Source: Pseudomonas farris
GTDB taxonomy: Bacteria; Pseudomonadota; Gammaproteobacteria; Pseudomonadales; Pseudomonadaceae
Direction: 5' to 3'
NCBI RefSeq assembly: GCF_019145235.1
Contig: NZ_JAHSTV010000003.1
Location: 124,001-188,000, forward strand
DNA length: 64,000 bases
Positions 37,864-47,075 of this stretch are shown piece by piece; position 1 is the stretch's first letter, and each line of letters opens with the position of its first letter. The translations under genes and the position numbers were made by a program. The notes below the pieces were generated by a model, which was not told the origin of the DNA, did no database searches, and saw only the letters and a list, made by a program, of their open reading frames with translations.

Positions 37864-37956
37864 TAGGGTCACCAACGGTTTGGTCAGCTTTAAGACTAGG
37901 CGCGTCAACTTGTCGCGTCTAATTGCTATTACTGATCTGCCGATAGATGGCGTCGA

Positions 37957-38844
37957 TCAAGAGCCTGTCATTGATTGTTGATAGATGGCGAAACACGCTT
38001 CTGCAAGCGCCGAACGTGGAGCGCTGCGACGCATGATCAGCCCCAGCCGGGCGAGAGTCTGGGCGTTTTCTATGGGCTGCAGGCGCAAGTGATCGGTGAG
38101 GTTTTCCAGACCACCTTCCAATGGCATCACGGCGCAGCACAGACCACCGTGTACTGCTTGTAACAGTTGGTGGACGGCATCGGTTTGCAGCAACGGTTGG
38201 GGGGCCAAGCCCCGGCTGTGGAAGTTATGGTCGATGGACTGGCGAAAATGCATGCCGCTGGTGAGCATGCCCAGCGGCAGTTCAATCAACGATTTCCAAC
38301 TTAAGGGCGCGTCGCCGAAACTGAAGAAACGCTGATCGTAGAGCAATCCCATGTGGGTTTCGCGGAAGGCCAGGGAGTCGAAACGCTCGCCGTCCAGGCG
38401 TTCCAGATAGGAAACACCGAGGTCGAGGCGATTGTTCGCCAGTTGTTCGAGGATCTGTTCGGAACTCAGTGCCGAAAGTTCGAAGCGCAGGTTCGGGTGT
38501 TCGGCGTGCAGGCGTTGCATCAGCGGTACCGGGTCGAAACTCGACAGCGGCACCACACCCAGACGTAACGTACCCACGAGGTTACCGCGACAGGCTGCAG
38601 CTTCGGCCTGCAAACCGTCATAGGCCGCGAGCACCGTACGCGCCCACGCCAGCACACGCTCACCCGGCGCAGTGAAACCTTCGAAGCGTTGGCCACGGTT
38701 GACCAGCGGCAGATCGAGCTCTTCTTCGAGGCTGCGCAGGCGCATGGACAGGGTTGGCTGGGTGATGTGGCAACGCGCGGCGGCCTGGCCGAAATGCCGG
38801 GTTTCGTCGAGAGCGATGAGGAATTTGAGCTGCTTGATGTCCAT
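37957..38844 (-). CDS. LysR-family transcriptional regulator upstream of fdhD
   Basis: The 295-residue protein has an N-terminal winged helix-turn-helix ([40 protein letters not shown]) and a LysR effector-binding domain from about residue 90 ([20 protein letters not shown]). It lies 93 bases before fdhD on the same strand, so it may be the first gene of the operon or a regulator of fdhD-fdhF. Its effector is unknown. Confidence 0.88.
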   Translation of the reverse strand: MDIKQLKFLIALDETRHFGQAAARCHITQPTLSMRLRSLEEELDLPLVNRGQRFEGFTAPGERVLAWARTVLAAYDGLQAEAAACRGNLVGTLRLGVVPLSSFDPVPLMQRLHAEHPNLRFELSALSSEQILEQLANNRLDLGVSYLERLDGERFDSLAFRETHMGLLYDQRFFSFGDAPLSWKSLIELPLGMLTSGMHFRQSIDHNFHSRGLAPQPLLQTDAVHQLLQAVHGGLCCAVMPLEGGLENLTDHLRLQPIENAQTLARLGLIMRRSAPRSALAEACFAIYQQSMTGS

Positions 38845-38981
38845 CTTCGCTCCAGGGCGCGGGCAAGGTTTGCGATTCTACCGCCTGCGCGGGGTTGGGT
38901 CATTGGTCGGCTGGGAACCGGGCTGCGCAAGGCTGGTCTAGTCTTTGGCGTCTGGAACCTAAACCCCAAGGAGAGTGCACC

Positions 38982-39422
38982 ATGAGTATTTTTAGCTTTG
39001 TGAAAGAAGCAGGCGAAAAACTTATCGATCTGCTGACACCTGGCAATGCGAATGCCAGCGAACAGTTGAAGGAACACATCAGCAAGGTCGGCCTGGGTAA
39101 TCCGAATGTTCAGGCGACAATCGAGGGTGATAAAGTCATCGTTACCGGTGAAGTGGCGAGTCAGGAAGAGAAGGAAAAGATTCTGCTGGCCGTGGGCAAT
39201 ATCGCCGGTGTCGGCAGTGTGGATGACCAGATCACCGTAACAGGTCCGGTTGCTCAGGCGGCGCGGTTCGTCACCGTTAAAAAGGGCGACACCCTCAGCG
39301 CGATTTCCAAGGCCGAATACGGCGACGCGAACAAGTACAACAAAATCTTCGAGGCCAACAAACCAATGCTTTCGCACCCGGACAAGATCTATCCGGGGCA
39401 GGTGTTGCGGATTCCTGAATAA
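38982..39422 (+). CDS. lysM: BON and LysM domain protein (YgaU/Kbp type)
   Basis: The 146-residue protein resembles YgaU/Kbp, described in E. coli as a cytoplasmic potassium-binding protein. A BON domain lies at about 25-85 ([20 protein letters not shown]) and a LysM domain at about 93-145 ([20 protein letters not shown], ending [11 protein letters not shown]). There is no signal peptide ([18 protein letters not shown]), which fits the cytoplasmic role rather than peptidoglycan binding. AAGGAGAG precedes the ATG. It is divergent from the LysR gene. Confidence 0.9.
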   Translation: MSIFSFVKEAGEKLIDLLTPGNANASEQLKEHISKVGLGNPNVQATIEGDKVIVTGEVASQEEKEKILLAVGNIAGVGSVDDQITVTGPVAQAARFVTVKKGDTLSAISKAEYGDANKYNKIFEANKPMLSHPDKIYPGQVLRIPE

Positions 39423-39436
39423 GGCTTGAGATCGCT

Positions 39437-39528
39437 ATCGCGGGCAAGCCACGCTCCCACAGGAATTGTGTCGTTCACGAAGGATGCGAACGACACAGAT
39501 CCTGTGGGAGCGTGGCTTGCCCGCGATA
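39437..39528. repeat. REP-type doublet
   Basis: TATCGCGGGCAAGCCACGCT and its inverse flank inner complementary GTGTCGTTC / GAACGACAC segments, between convergent lysM and yrfG. Confidence 0.85.
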
Positions 39529-39541
39529 CAAGCGACTCGGT

Positions 39542-40204
39542 CTAAAGCCCGGCAATCAACTCCCGATAATCCCCCACCGCCGCAAACTCGGCCGTGTCCT
39601 TCGGCCCTTTGCGGCTGTCCGGCTCGCTCACGGCCAGCAGATGCGCCACGCCAAAATTGCGCGCACTGCGCAGAATAGGCAGCGTATCGTCGATAAACAG
39701 ACTGCGCGTCGGGTCGAAGCCGATGTCGGCCTGCAAGGCATCCCAGAACTGCGGGTTTTCCTTGGGGAAACCGTAATCGTGAGAGCTGATCAAACGCTCG
39801 AAATACGGCGCCAGTTCAATTCGTTCCAGCTTCAATGACAGCGAGTCGCGGTGGGCATTGGTGATCAGTACCACGCGTTTGCCGGCCCGTTTGATCGCTG
39901 CCAGAAAAGTGTCCGCATCCGGTCGCAGGGCGATCAAGTGCGCGGTTTCCAGTTTCAGTTCGCGCACCGACAGCTTCAGCTCGGCGCTCCAGAAGTCCAG
40001 GCAGTACCACTGCAACTGACCGGCATTGCGTTCGAACAACGGCTGCAGTTCCAGCTCCGCCATGGCCCGGCTCACCCCATGCAGCTCGGCATAACGCTGG
40101 GGCAGGTGCTCCATCCAGAAATGGTTGTCGTAGTGCAGGTCCAGCAACGTGCCGTCCATATCCAGCAAAACGGTATCGATGTCGCGCCAGGGCAGCAGGG
40201 ACAT
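39542..40204 (-). CDS. yrfG: GMP/IMP nucleotidase, HAD superfamily
   Basis: YrfG is a HAD-family 5'-nucleotidase acting on purine monophosphates in E. coli. The 220-residue protein has motif I TVLLDMDGTLLDLHYDN near residue 12, motif II VVLITNAHRDSLSLKLER, and motif III/IV SHDYGFPKENPQFW and SLFIDDTLPILRSA. The ATG at 40204 starts MSLLPWRDIDT with GGAG upstream. The frame continues far upstream over nudE but that part is a shadow. It is divergent from nudE, the same pairing as the enterobacterial yrfG-nudE locus. Confidence 0.92.
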   Translation of the reverse strand: MSLLPWRDIDTVLLDMDGTLLDLHYDNHFWMEHLPQRYAELHGVSRAMAELELQPLFERNAGQLQWYCLDFWSAELKLSVRELKLETAHLIALRPDADTFLAAIKRAGKRVVLITNAHRDSLSLKLERIELAPYFERLISSHDYGFPKENPQFWDALQADIGFDPTRSLFIDDTLPILRSARNFGVAHLLAVSEPDSRKGPKDTAEFAAVGDYRELIAGL

Positions 40205-40294
40205 AAAAAACTTCTCCAGCGGTAAAAAAGATATCCGAGATAAACAATCAGGATAGGCCGGGTATAGTAACGCGTTCACGCCAAGGAGCTTCCC

Positions 40295-40861
40295 ATGCGC
40301 CAGAAACCCACCGTACTCGCCCGCGAGATCGTCGCCACCAGCCGTTTGTTCTGCGTCGAAGAGCTGAAGTTGCGCTTTTCCAATGGCGTGGAGCGTACTT
40401 ACGAGCGCTTGGTCGGCAAAGGCACCGGTCATGGCGCGGTGATGATCGTGGCGATGCTCGACGCGGACCACGCGGTGTTGGTGGAGGAATACTGCGGTGG
40501 CACCGATGCCTATGAACTGTCCTTGCCCAAAGGCTTGATCGAGCCGGGCGAAGACGTGTTGGCGGCGGCCGAACGGGAGCTCATGGAAGAGGCCGGGTAT
40601 GGCGCGCGGCAGCTGGAACATCTGACCGAGTTGTCTTTGTCGCCCGGCTACATGAGCCAGAAGATCCAGGTGGTGCTGGCCACCGACCTGTACGAAGAGC
40701 GCCTGGAGGGTGACGAGCCCGAGCCGATGGGGGTGGACAAGATCAACCTGCGTGAATTGTCGGCCCTGGCGCAGAACCCGCGATTCACCGAGGGCCGTGC
40801 CTTGGCGGCGCTGTATCTGGCCCGTGACTTGCTGACTCAACGTGGGGTGTTTTTGCCGTGA
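40295..40861 (+). CDS. nudE: NudE, ADP-compounds hydrolase
   Basis: NudE is a Nudix hydrolase that cleaves ADP-ribose, NADH and Ap3A. The 188-residue protein has the Nudix box GLIEPGEDVLAAAERELMEE followed by AGYG, with the required Glu residues, near residue 83-106. It overlaps cysQ by four bases (GTGA at 40858-40861) and is divergent from yrfG. Confidence 0.93.
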   Translation: MRQKPTVLAREIVATSRLFCVEELKLRFSNGVERTYERLVGKGTGHGAVMIVAMLDADHAVLVEEYCGGTDAYELSLPKGLIEPGEDVLAAAERELMEEAGYGARQLEHLTELSLSPGYMSQKIQVVLATDLYEERLEGDEPEPMGVDKINLRELSALAQNPRFTEGRALAALYLARDLLTQRGVFLP

Positions 40862-41691
40862 ACTTGAATTTTCCCCATCCGTTGATGGCGCCAGTCGTTG
40901 AACTGGCTTTGAAGGCTGGCAAGGCGATCCTGCCGTTCTGGCGCGTCAACGTTGCCGTGACTGCAAAGTCCGATGATTCCCCGGTCACCGCCGCCGATAT
41001 GGCCGCTCATCATCTGATTCTGGCCGGGCTGACGGCGCTGGATCCGAGCATTCCGGTGCTGTCCGAAGAGGACGCCAATATCCCCCAGAGCGTGCGCGCC
41101 GGCTGGCAGCGCTGGTGGCTGGTCGATCCGTTGGACGGGACCAAGGAGTTTATTTCCGGCAGCGAAGAGTTCACCGTCAACATCGCGTTGATCGAGCAGG
41201 GGCGGGTGGTGTTTGGCGTGGTGTCGATGCCGACCAACGGGCGCTTTTATGTCGGCGGTGCCGGGTTGGGTGCCTGGCGTGGCGATAAAGACGCCGAGCC
41301 GTTGCCGATTCAGGTTCGCGAAATTCCGGCTACGGGTGAAGCCTTCACGGTGGTCGCCAGTCGTCGGCATTCGAGCCCTGAGCAGGAGCGCTTACTCGCG
41401 GGGTTGAGCGACAGTCTGGGTGAGTTGCAACTGGCCAATATTGGCAGTTCGCTGAAGTTTTGCCTGCTGGCAGAAGGGGCGGCGGATTGTTATCCGCGGT
41501 TGGCGCCGACGTCTCAGTGGGACACGGCTGCGGCTCAAGGCGTGCTGGAAGGCGCGGGGGGGGAGGTGCTGGATTTGAGCGGTGAGCCGTTCTGCTATCC
41601 GGCGCGGGAATCGTTGTTGAATGAATTCTTTTTGGCGCTGCCGGCTAAGGCGGCATGGCGGGAAAAGCTGCTGAAACTCGCACGCTCGTGA
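40858..41691 (+). CDS. cysQ: CysQ, 3'(2'),5'-bisphosphate nucleotidase
   Basis: CysQ removes the 3'-phosphate of adenosine 3',5'-bisphosphate (PAP), a by-product of sulfate assimilation. The 277-residue inositol-monophosphatase-fold protein shows metal ligands in VLSEEDAN and the signature WLVDPLDGTKEFISGSEEF, with a final WDTAAAQGVLEGAGG. Translation starts at GTG 40858, overlapping the nudE stop, so the two phosphatases are coupled. Confidence 0.92.
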   Translation: MNLNFPHPLMAPVVELALKAGKAILPFWRVNVAVTAKSDDSPVTAADMAAHHLILAGLTALDPSIPVLSEEDANIPQSVRAGWQRWWLVDPLDGTKEFISGSEEFTVNIALIEQGRVVFGVVSMPTNGRFYVGGAGLGAWRGDKDAEPLPIQVREIPATGEAFTVVASRRHSSPEQERLLAGLSDSLGELQLANIGSSLKFCLLAEGAADCYPRLAPTSQWDTAAAQGVLEGAGGEVLDLSGEPFCYPARESLLNEFFLALPAKAAWREKLLKLARS

Positions 41692-41741
41692 CCGTAGCAA
41701 GAGAGGCTTTGCCAAAATTCCTGCCAGTTATGCAAAATCCT

Positions 41742-41829
41742 CGTGGGAGCGAGCCTGCTCGCGATGACGGTCGAACATTCAATGATGTTGACTGATAAAT
41801 CGCTATCGCGAGCAGGCTCGCTCCCACAG
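41742..41829. repeat. REP-type doublet
   Basis: GTGGGAGCGAGCCTGCTCGC and its inverse lie between convergent cysQ and the YiiD-type thioesterase. Confidence 0.85.
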
Positions 41830-41848
41830 GTTTTGTGGCGGCTGAGGT

Positions 41849-42304
41849 TTAGCGGTGAAGAACGTACTGCCCGGTAAACTTCACCGCATCCTCTTCACTC
41901 CCGGTATTCACAATCTGCGAATGCAGCGTCAACCGCGCCCGTCCATACCGCTCATACATCGCCAGAAACTTCTTCCACACCGCCGCACTCGGTGCCTGGC
42001 AAATCGCCGTCGCGTCCATGGTGACCGGCAGCGGGTAGCTGATCTGCCCTTCCTGAATCACGATATGCCCGTCATCGATGCCTTCTTCGCGCAAACGCAA
42101 ATGCAACCAGCCCCATCCGGCCAGCACCGCGCCGCAATACAGGCTGCCACCGAACATGGTGCTCTTGTGATTGACGTTGGCCTCCAACGGCAGATGCAGG
42201 CGCAGTTGATGGTCTTGCCAGTCGAGCACTTTGAGGCCCATGTCCCGCGTGAGAGGGATGTCGTGGTGGAGGATCGATTCCAGGTGACGACAGTCGCGGT
42301 TCAT
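41849..42304 (-). CDS. YiiD C-terminal-type putative thioesterase
   Basis: The 151-residue protein matches the hotdog-fold domain found at the C-terminus of YiiD. It starts MNRDCRHLESILHHDIPLTR, has the active-site helix region NVNHKSTMFGGSLYCGAVLA near residue 44, and a C-terminal strand VKFTGQYVLHR. Substrate unknown. It sits 40 bases downstream of dctD on the same strand and could be read through from it. Confidence 0.82.
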   Translation of the reverse strand: MNRDCRHLESILHHDIPLTRDMGLKVLDWQDHQLRLHLPLEANVNHKSTMFGGSLYCGAVLAGWGWLHLRLREEGIDDGHIVIQEGQISYPLPVTMDATAICQAPSAAVWKKFLAMYERYGRARLTLHSQIVNTGSEEDAVKFTGQYVLHR

Positions 42305-42344
42305 TCAAAGGCCTCTTGTTTGAAGATGATGATTTGGCGGTAGC

Positions 42345-43739
42345 TCAATCGATATCGTCGGTGGGGTTGCCGGCACCGCTATCGGCGAAGTTCAGACCAT
42401 GCTTGCGCAGTTTGTCATGCAAGGTTTTGCGCGGAATGCCAAGCGCTTCGGCGAGGCTGCGTACGGAGCTGTGCGAGCGTGCCAGTTCGGCGGCAATCAG
42501 GCTCTTTTCGAAGTTCTCTACTTGCTCGCTCAAACCGCCGCTGACCACTTCGATCATGGTGCCGACGCCGCCATCCGGCGCACTGTTGTCCAGCGCCAGT
42601 TCAAGACCGAGGGCAAAACGTTCGGCGGCGTTCTGCAGTTCGCGCACATTGCCTGGCCAGGTATGGCGTAACAGCAGCGCCCGGTGCCCCGGTTGCAATT
42701 CGTGGGGCGGCAAACCGTGGCGGGCGCTGGCTTCATCGGCGAAATGCTGGAACAGCATCAGCGCATCTTCGCCCCGCTCGCGCAGCGGTGGAATGCGCAG
42801 CGGCGCGACGTTCAAACGGTAATACAAGTCGGCACGGAAGCGCCCCTGATCGGCGGATTGACGCAGGTCTTCCTTGGTCGCGGCGATGATGCGGATGTCC
42901 AGCGGGATCAGCTGGTTGCCGCCCAAGCGCTCAACCACCCGCTCTTGCAGCAAGCGCAGCAATTTCACCTGCACGTCGAGGCTCATGCTTTCGATTTCAT
43001 CGAGGAACAACGTGCCGCCGTTGGCGAATTCGAACTTGCCGATGCGACGCTTCTGCGCGCCGGTAAACGCACCAGGTTCGTGACCGAACAGCTCGCTTTC
43101 CACCACCGACTCAGCCAGGGCCCCGGCGTTGATCGCCACGAACGGGCCGTTGCGCCGACTCGACAGGTCGTGCAGCGCGCGGGCCACTACTTCTTTACCC
43201 GCACCGGTTTCGCCAAGGATCAGCACGTCGGCCTTGGTCGCCGCCAATGCACCGATCTGCTCACGCAGGCGCAGCATCGGCGCCGATTGCCCGACCAGTC
43301 GAGCGCTGAGTTCGTTGCGATCGCTCAGGGCCAGGCGCAGGCTGCGGTTGTCCAGCACCAATCGGCGCAGGTCCAGGGCACGATGTACGCTGTCGAGCAG
43401 GGCGTCGCTGGCGAAAGGCTTTTCCAGAAAGTCATAGGCCCCGGCGCGCATGGCTTGTACCGCCAGCGGCACATCGCCGTGGCCGGTGATCAGCAGCACT
43501 GGCAGTTCCGGGTCCTGGGCGTGGAGTTCGGTCAGCAGTTCGAGACCGTCCATGCCCGGCATGCGGATGTCGCTGACCACCACGCCCGGCCAGTCGCGTT
43601 CCAGTTGCCCGGCCAGGCCTTTGGCTTCAGCGAGCGGCAGGATTTTCAGGCCGGCCAGGTCCAGGGTCTGGCTCAAGGCTTGGCGCAGATGGGGATCGTC
43701 GTCGATCAACACGACCTGGATGCGGTTGTCGATGGTCAT
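42345..43739 (-). CDS. dctD: DctD-type sigma-54-dependent response regulator
   Basis: The 464-residue regulator activates C4-dicarboxylate transport with sigma-54. The receiver domain is at about 8-120, with Asp57 in VVVSDIRMPGMDG. The AAA+ domain follows, with Walker A LGETGAGKEVVARALHDLSS, the sigma-54-contacting GAFTGA in EPGAFTGAQKRR, and the Walker B FANGGTLFLDEIESM. The C-terminal Fis-type helix-turn-helix is SVRSLAEALGIPRKTLHDKL. Its ATG overlaps the dctB stop by four bases. dctA, the usual target, is not in the window. Confidence 0.92.
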   Translation of the reverse strand: MTIDNRIQVVLIDDDPHLRQALSQTLDLAGLKILPLAEAKGLAGQLERDWPGVVVSDIRMPGMDGLELLTELHAQDPELPVLLITGHGDVPLAVQAMRAGAYDFLEKPFASDALLDSVHRALDLRRLVLDNRSLRLALSDRNELSARLVGQSAPMLRLREQIGALAATKADVLILGETGAGKEVVARALHDLSSRRNGPFVAINAGALAESVVESELFGHEPGAFTGAQKRRIGKFEFANGGTLFLDEIESMSLDVQVKLLRLLQERVVERLGGNQLIPLDIRIIAATKEDLRQSADQGRFRADLYYRLNVAPLRIPPLRERGEDALMLFQHFADEASARHGLPPHELQPGHRALLLRHTWPGNVRELQNAAERFALGLELALDNSAPDGGVGTMIEVVSGGLSEQVENFEKSLIAAELARSHSSVRSLAEALGIPRKTLHDKLRKHGLNFADSGAGNPTDDID

Positions 43740-45553
43740 GCACTTCGGTCCTCGGACGGTTGCAGGCTCACGCCCGGTGCGCCTGCGCGCAGTTTCAGGG
43801 TAATCAGGGCGCCACCTTCCTTATGGTTGGAGAACGACAGTTCACCACCGAAGGCGCGCATCAGGGTGTCGCAGATCGCCAGCCCCAGCCCAAGCCCCTG
43901 AGTGCGGGTCTTGGTGGTGTAGAACGGCTCGCCGGCACGACCCAACGCTTCCAGGCAAAACCCGGGGCCGTTGTCGCGAATGTACAGATTGACGCCGTCG
44001 GCGGTGGATTCGGCACTCAACCAGAGTTTACGCGGCGGGCCTTTTTCCGTCAGGGCATCGAGGGCATTGGCCAGCAGATTACCGAGTACCTGGCGCAGGC
44101 GGGTTTCCCCAGCCTCGACCCACAGGGTGGCGGCTGGCAGGTCACGGATCAGCTCGACTTCCATGCTGCGTCGACGCTTGGCCAGTAACGCCAGCGCGTC
44201 GTCCAGCGCCGGTTGCAGAGCAACGCTTTCCGGGGCGTGGCGATCACGCCGAGCGAAGGCGCGCAGGTGGGCGATGATCGAGGCCATACGCCCGGTCAAT
44301 TCACTGATCAGCTTGAGGTTGCCGCGAGCATCCTCGGTGCGCTGATGATCGAGCAGCACTTCGGCGTTTTCCGCGTAGCTGCGGATCGCTGCCAGCGGTT
44401 GGTTGAGTTCATGGCTGATGCTCGCCGACATCGTCCCCAGCGCCGAGAGCTTGCCGGCCTGCACCAGGTCATCCTGCGCGCGCACCAGTTCCTGCTGAGC
44501 GTGTTCGCGCTCCAGCACTTCCTGCTTCAGTCGACGGTTGAGGCCTTCGAGGTCGCTGGTCCGTTCGGCGACCCGGCCTTCCAGTTCCTGGCGGGCCTTG
44601 CCTTCGAAGGCGATCCGATCCAGGTAATGGCGCCGGCGTTGCATCATCAGGCCGAGCAGCAGCATCAATACCAGAAGCGTTGCGCCACCGATGGCCACGA
44701 CCGTGCGCACCGGGCGGTCGATCAGGGTACGCGGTGCAAGGATACTGACACTCCAGCCGGTTTCTTCGATCTGCCGGGTTTGGGTCAGCCAGGCGTTGGC
44801 GTCGAGGTTCAACGGCTTGGGATCGCGGGTCGGGTAGGGTTGAATCGCAGTAATGGCCTCGCGCTCTGCGTCGCTCAATGGGCGTGTCGAGCGAAAACGC
44901 CACTCTGGCCGCGACGTGAGGATGACCACGCCATTGTGGTCGGTCACCAACAGTTGTTCAGGGGTTTTGCCCCAGAGGCTTTCGGTGTGGTCGAGGTCGA
45001 CCTTGATCACCAGCACGCCGATGATTTTTTCGCGATCACGTATTGCCGCCGCAAAGAAGTAGCCGCGTTTGGCCGAGGTGGTGCCCAGGCCGAAGAAGCG
45101 TCCCAAACGACCGTCCATGGCCTCGCTGAAATAAGGACGGAAAGCGAAATTTCGGCCAACGAAGCTGTCGTGTTTGTCCCAATTGGAGGCCGCCAGCGTC
45201 TTGCCGGTGGTGTCCATCAGGTACATGACTTCGGCACCGGTCTGGGCGCTGATGTTTTTCAGCAGGCGATTGGCATTGCCTTGAACCACGCCCTCGTCGG
45301 GTGCGGACAATGTCGCACGCAGCGCGGGCAGCTCGCCGAGGATCTGTGGCAACACTTCATACCGATGCAGGGTGCCCAGCAGGTTGGCGACGTAGAGGTC
45401 GAGGGTCTGACGGTTCTGCCCGGCCAGTTCGCTGCGGTAGTAACGCTCGGCCAGATGCTCCAGCGGCCACAGCAAGGGCGCCAGGCACAGCGCGAGCAAC
45501 GCCAGGCTGCGCCAGCGAGGTCTGCGGGGAAGGGTCGGAGTCATGAGCATCAA
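43736..45553 (-). CDS. dctB: DctB-type sensor histidine kinase
   Basis: This inner-membrane sensor of C4-dicarboxylates has 605 residues. A first membrane segment (WRSLALLALCLAPLLWPLEH, about 13-33) precedes a periplasmic double-Cache/PDC sensor of about 260 residues. A second membrane segment (VVAIGGATLLVLMLLLGLMM, near 295) follows. A coiled coil leads to the H-box SASISHELNQPLAAIRSYAE and the ATPase core with NLLANALDALTEKG and GLGLGLAICDTLMRAFGGEL. It overlaps dctD by four bases as one operon. Confidence 0.92.
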   Translation of the reverse strand: MMLMTPTLPRRPRWRSLALLALCLAPLLWPLEHLAERYYRSELAGQNRQTLDLYVANLLGTLHRYEVLPQILGELPALRATLSAPDEGVVQGNANRLLKNISAQTGAEVMYLMDTTGKTLAASNWDKHDSFVGRNFAFRPYFSEAMDGRLGRFFGLGTTSAKRGYFFAAAIRDREKIIGVLVIKVDLDHTESLWGKTPEQLLVTDHNGVVILTSRPEWRFRSTRPLSDAEREAITAIQPYPTRDPKPLNLDANAWLTQTRQIEETGWSVSILAPRTLIDRPVRTVVAIGGATLLVLMLLLGLMMQRRRHYLDRIAFEGKARQELEGRVAERTSDLEGLNRRLKQEVLEREHAQQELVRAQDDLVQAGKLSALGTMSASISHELNQPLAAIRSYAENAEVLLDHQRTEDARGNLKLISELTGRMASIIAHLRAFARRDRHAPESVALQPALDDALALLAKRRRSMEVELIRDLPAATLWVEAGETRLRQVLGNLLANALDALTEKGPPRKLWLSAESTADGVNLYIRDNGPGFCLEALGRAGEPFYTTKTRTQGLGLGLAICDTLMRAFGGELSFSNHKEGGALITLKLRAGAPGVSLQPSEDRSA

Positions 45554-45650
45554 GCGCCTGTGGGTACAGACGCATTATGCCTAGGCTTGCGGGCGCAGTC
45601 TGCGCACCTGGGATCAAGTGCGCGCTGGCGGTGAAAATTCACACAGGAAT

Positions 45651-46196
45651 TCAGGAAAAGACTTCGGCGTCCTTGAAGAACGCGGCGGACTGATCCTTGG
45701 CCGACAGTTTCGGTGCTTCGTCCAGCTGCCAGTCAATGCCCAGGTCCGGATCGTCCCAGCGAATGCTGCGCTCGGCCGACGGGGTGTAGTAGTCGGTGGT
45801 TTTGTAGAGGAACTCGGCGAAATCACTCAACACCACGAAACCATGGGCAAAACCTTCCGGTACCCAGAGTTGGCGATGGTTGTCGGCAGACAGACGCACA
45901 GCGACCCATTTGCCGAAATGCGGCGAGCTGCGGCGAATGTCCACCGCCACGTCCAACACCTCACCGGCGGTGACGCGCACCAGTTTGCCCTGGGTGTTTT
46001 CCAGTTGGTAATGCAGGCCGCGCAGTACGCCTTTTTGCGAGCGGGAATGGTTGTCCTGAACGAACTGGGTGTTCAGGCCGGTTGCTTCTTCGAAAGCCTT
46101 GGCGTTGAAGCTCTCATAGAAGAAACCGCGCTCGTCACCAAATACCTTGGGTTCGATGATCAGAACACCGGGCAGGTCGGTGGTGACTACATTCAT
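45651..46196 (-). CDS. rfbC: dTDP-4-dehydrorhamnose 3,5-epimerase
   Basis: RfbC catalyses the third step of dTDP-L-rhamnose synthesis for lipopolysaccharide. The 181-residue protein shows the cupin active-site landmarks FYESFNAKAF, QDNHSRSQKGVLRGLHYQLE (catalytic His) and PEGFAHGFVVLSDFAEFLYK. GGAG precedes the ATG at 46196. It stands alone, without rfbA, rfbB or rfbD, between dctB and a DUF3916 gene; the partner genes must be elsewhere. Confidence 0.92.
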   Translation of the reverse strand: MNVVTTDLPGVLIIEPKVFGDERGFFYESFNAKAFEEATGLNTQFVQDNHSRSQKGVLRGLHYQLENTQGKLVRVTAGEVLDVAVDIRRSSPHFGKWVAVRLSADNHRQLWVPEGFAHGFVVLSDFAEFLYKTTDYYTPSAERSIRWDDPDLGIDWQLDEAPKLSAKDQSAAFFKDAEVFS

Positions 46197-46330
46197 GGTG
46201 TTTCTCCAGCAATAGGCGTGATGGCCGACATTCTTACGCAAAGTGGTGGTTGGTGCGAGTGGTGTGGTGGTTCAGGCGATAAAATTCGTTTAGTCGCTGT
46301 GTTCCATCAGTAAAAAACTGGTGATCTCTG

Positions 46331-46855
46331 TTAATCGACCTCACCGAAATACCACTGCTCGGCCTCATAGGGTTGCCCGTCACAATCTTCAGCGGTATAG
46401 CGCAATCCTCTTTCCTTCATCCCGTCTGGAAGGACGAGACCCCATTCTGTTGCGAGGCTTTTGTCCGTTCGGCAGTGCTCACTGTCAATTGCCGGGATAT
46501 GTCCTCGGTGGTAGTCCAGATTGGTGTAAATGCAGATTTCGCTGGTGAACATGTCCGGTAGGCAAATGACCGTGACTATTCGACAGTCGATGGCATTTTC
46601 AGGCCTGGCCTGGCGTATGTGGTGCGCTGCATTGATCATTTGTTGGGCGCATTCTTTGCGTATGGCAGTGGTCGCTTGTTTACCCTCTACCAGTGTCGTG
46701 AGAACCGGGATTTTCCAATTGCTGTATTTCTGTTCGAGAGTCAGATCGTCCGGAAAATAGCCCTCGAAGCGAGAGGACCAGGCTGCAAGCGCTTTCAATC
46801 GACGTGGGATGTTGCGGACTTTTTTGTTTGAGAGTGCAAGGCGGCGCATCGTCAT
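46331..46855 (-). CDS. DUF3916-like protein of unknown function
   Basis: The 174-residue protein has the pattern RNIPRRLKALAAWSSRFEGY near its start, which I associate with DUF3916, then WKIPVLTTLVEGKQATTAIR and a C-terminal acidic region ending QPYEAEQWYFGEVD. No catalytic motif or membrane segment is visible. It is isolated between rfbC and a divergent gene. Its AT-leaning codon use differs from its neighbours, as in many horizontally acquired single genes. Function unknown. Confidence 0.65.
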   Translation of the reverse strand: MTMRRLALSNKKVRNIPRRLKALAAWSSRFEGYFPDDLTLEQKYSNWKIPVLTTLVEGKQATTAIRKECAQQMINAAHHIRQARPENAIDCRIVTVICLPDMFTSEICIYTNLDYHRGHIPAIDSEHCRTDKSLATEWGLVLPDGMKERGLRYTAEDCDGQPYEAEQWYFGEVD

Positions 46856-47075
46856 GGTGGCGACTTTATCCTGGACGGTTGATGGATCCCTTTAGGCTAT
46901 AGGTTGGAATCAGGAACAGTGAAAGGCAATCCGAGATTGCTGTAGGAAAGTTCATCTGAGTAGTCGCTGACCGGAAACCATCCCCAATGCCGACCCTCTG
47001 ACCGGTATAAGAGGGTTGCGTATCGCCCCAAGCAATGGCGATATAAGCGCCTAATAAAATTTCAGGGGTTGTTGT

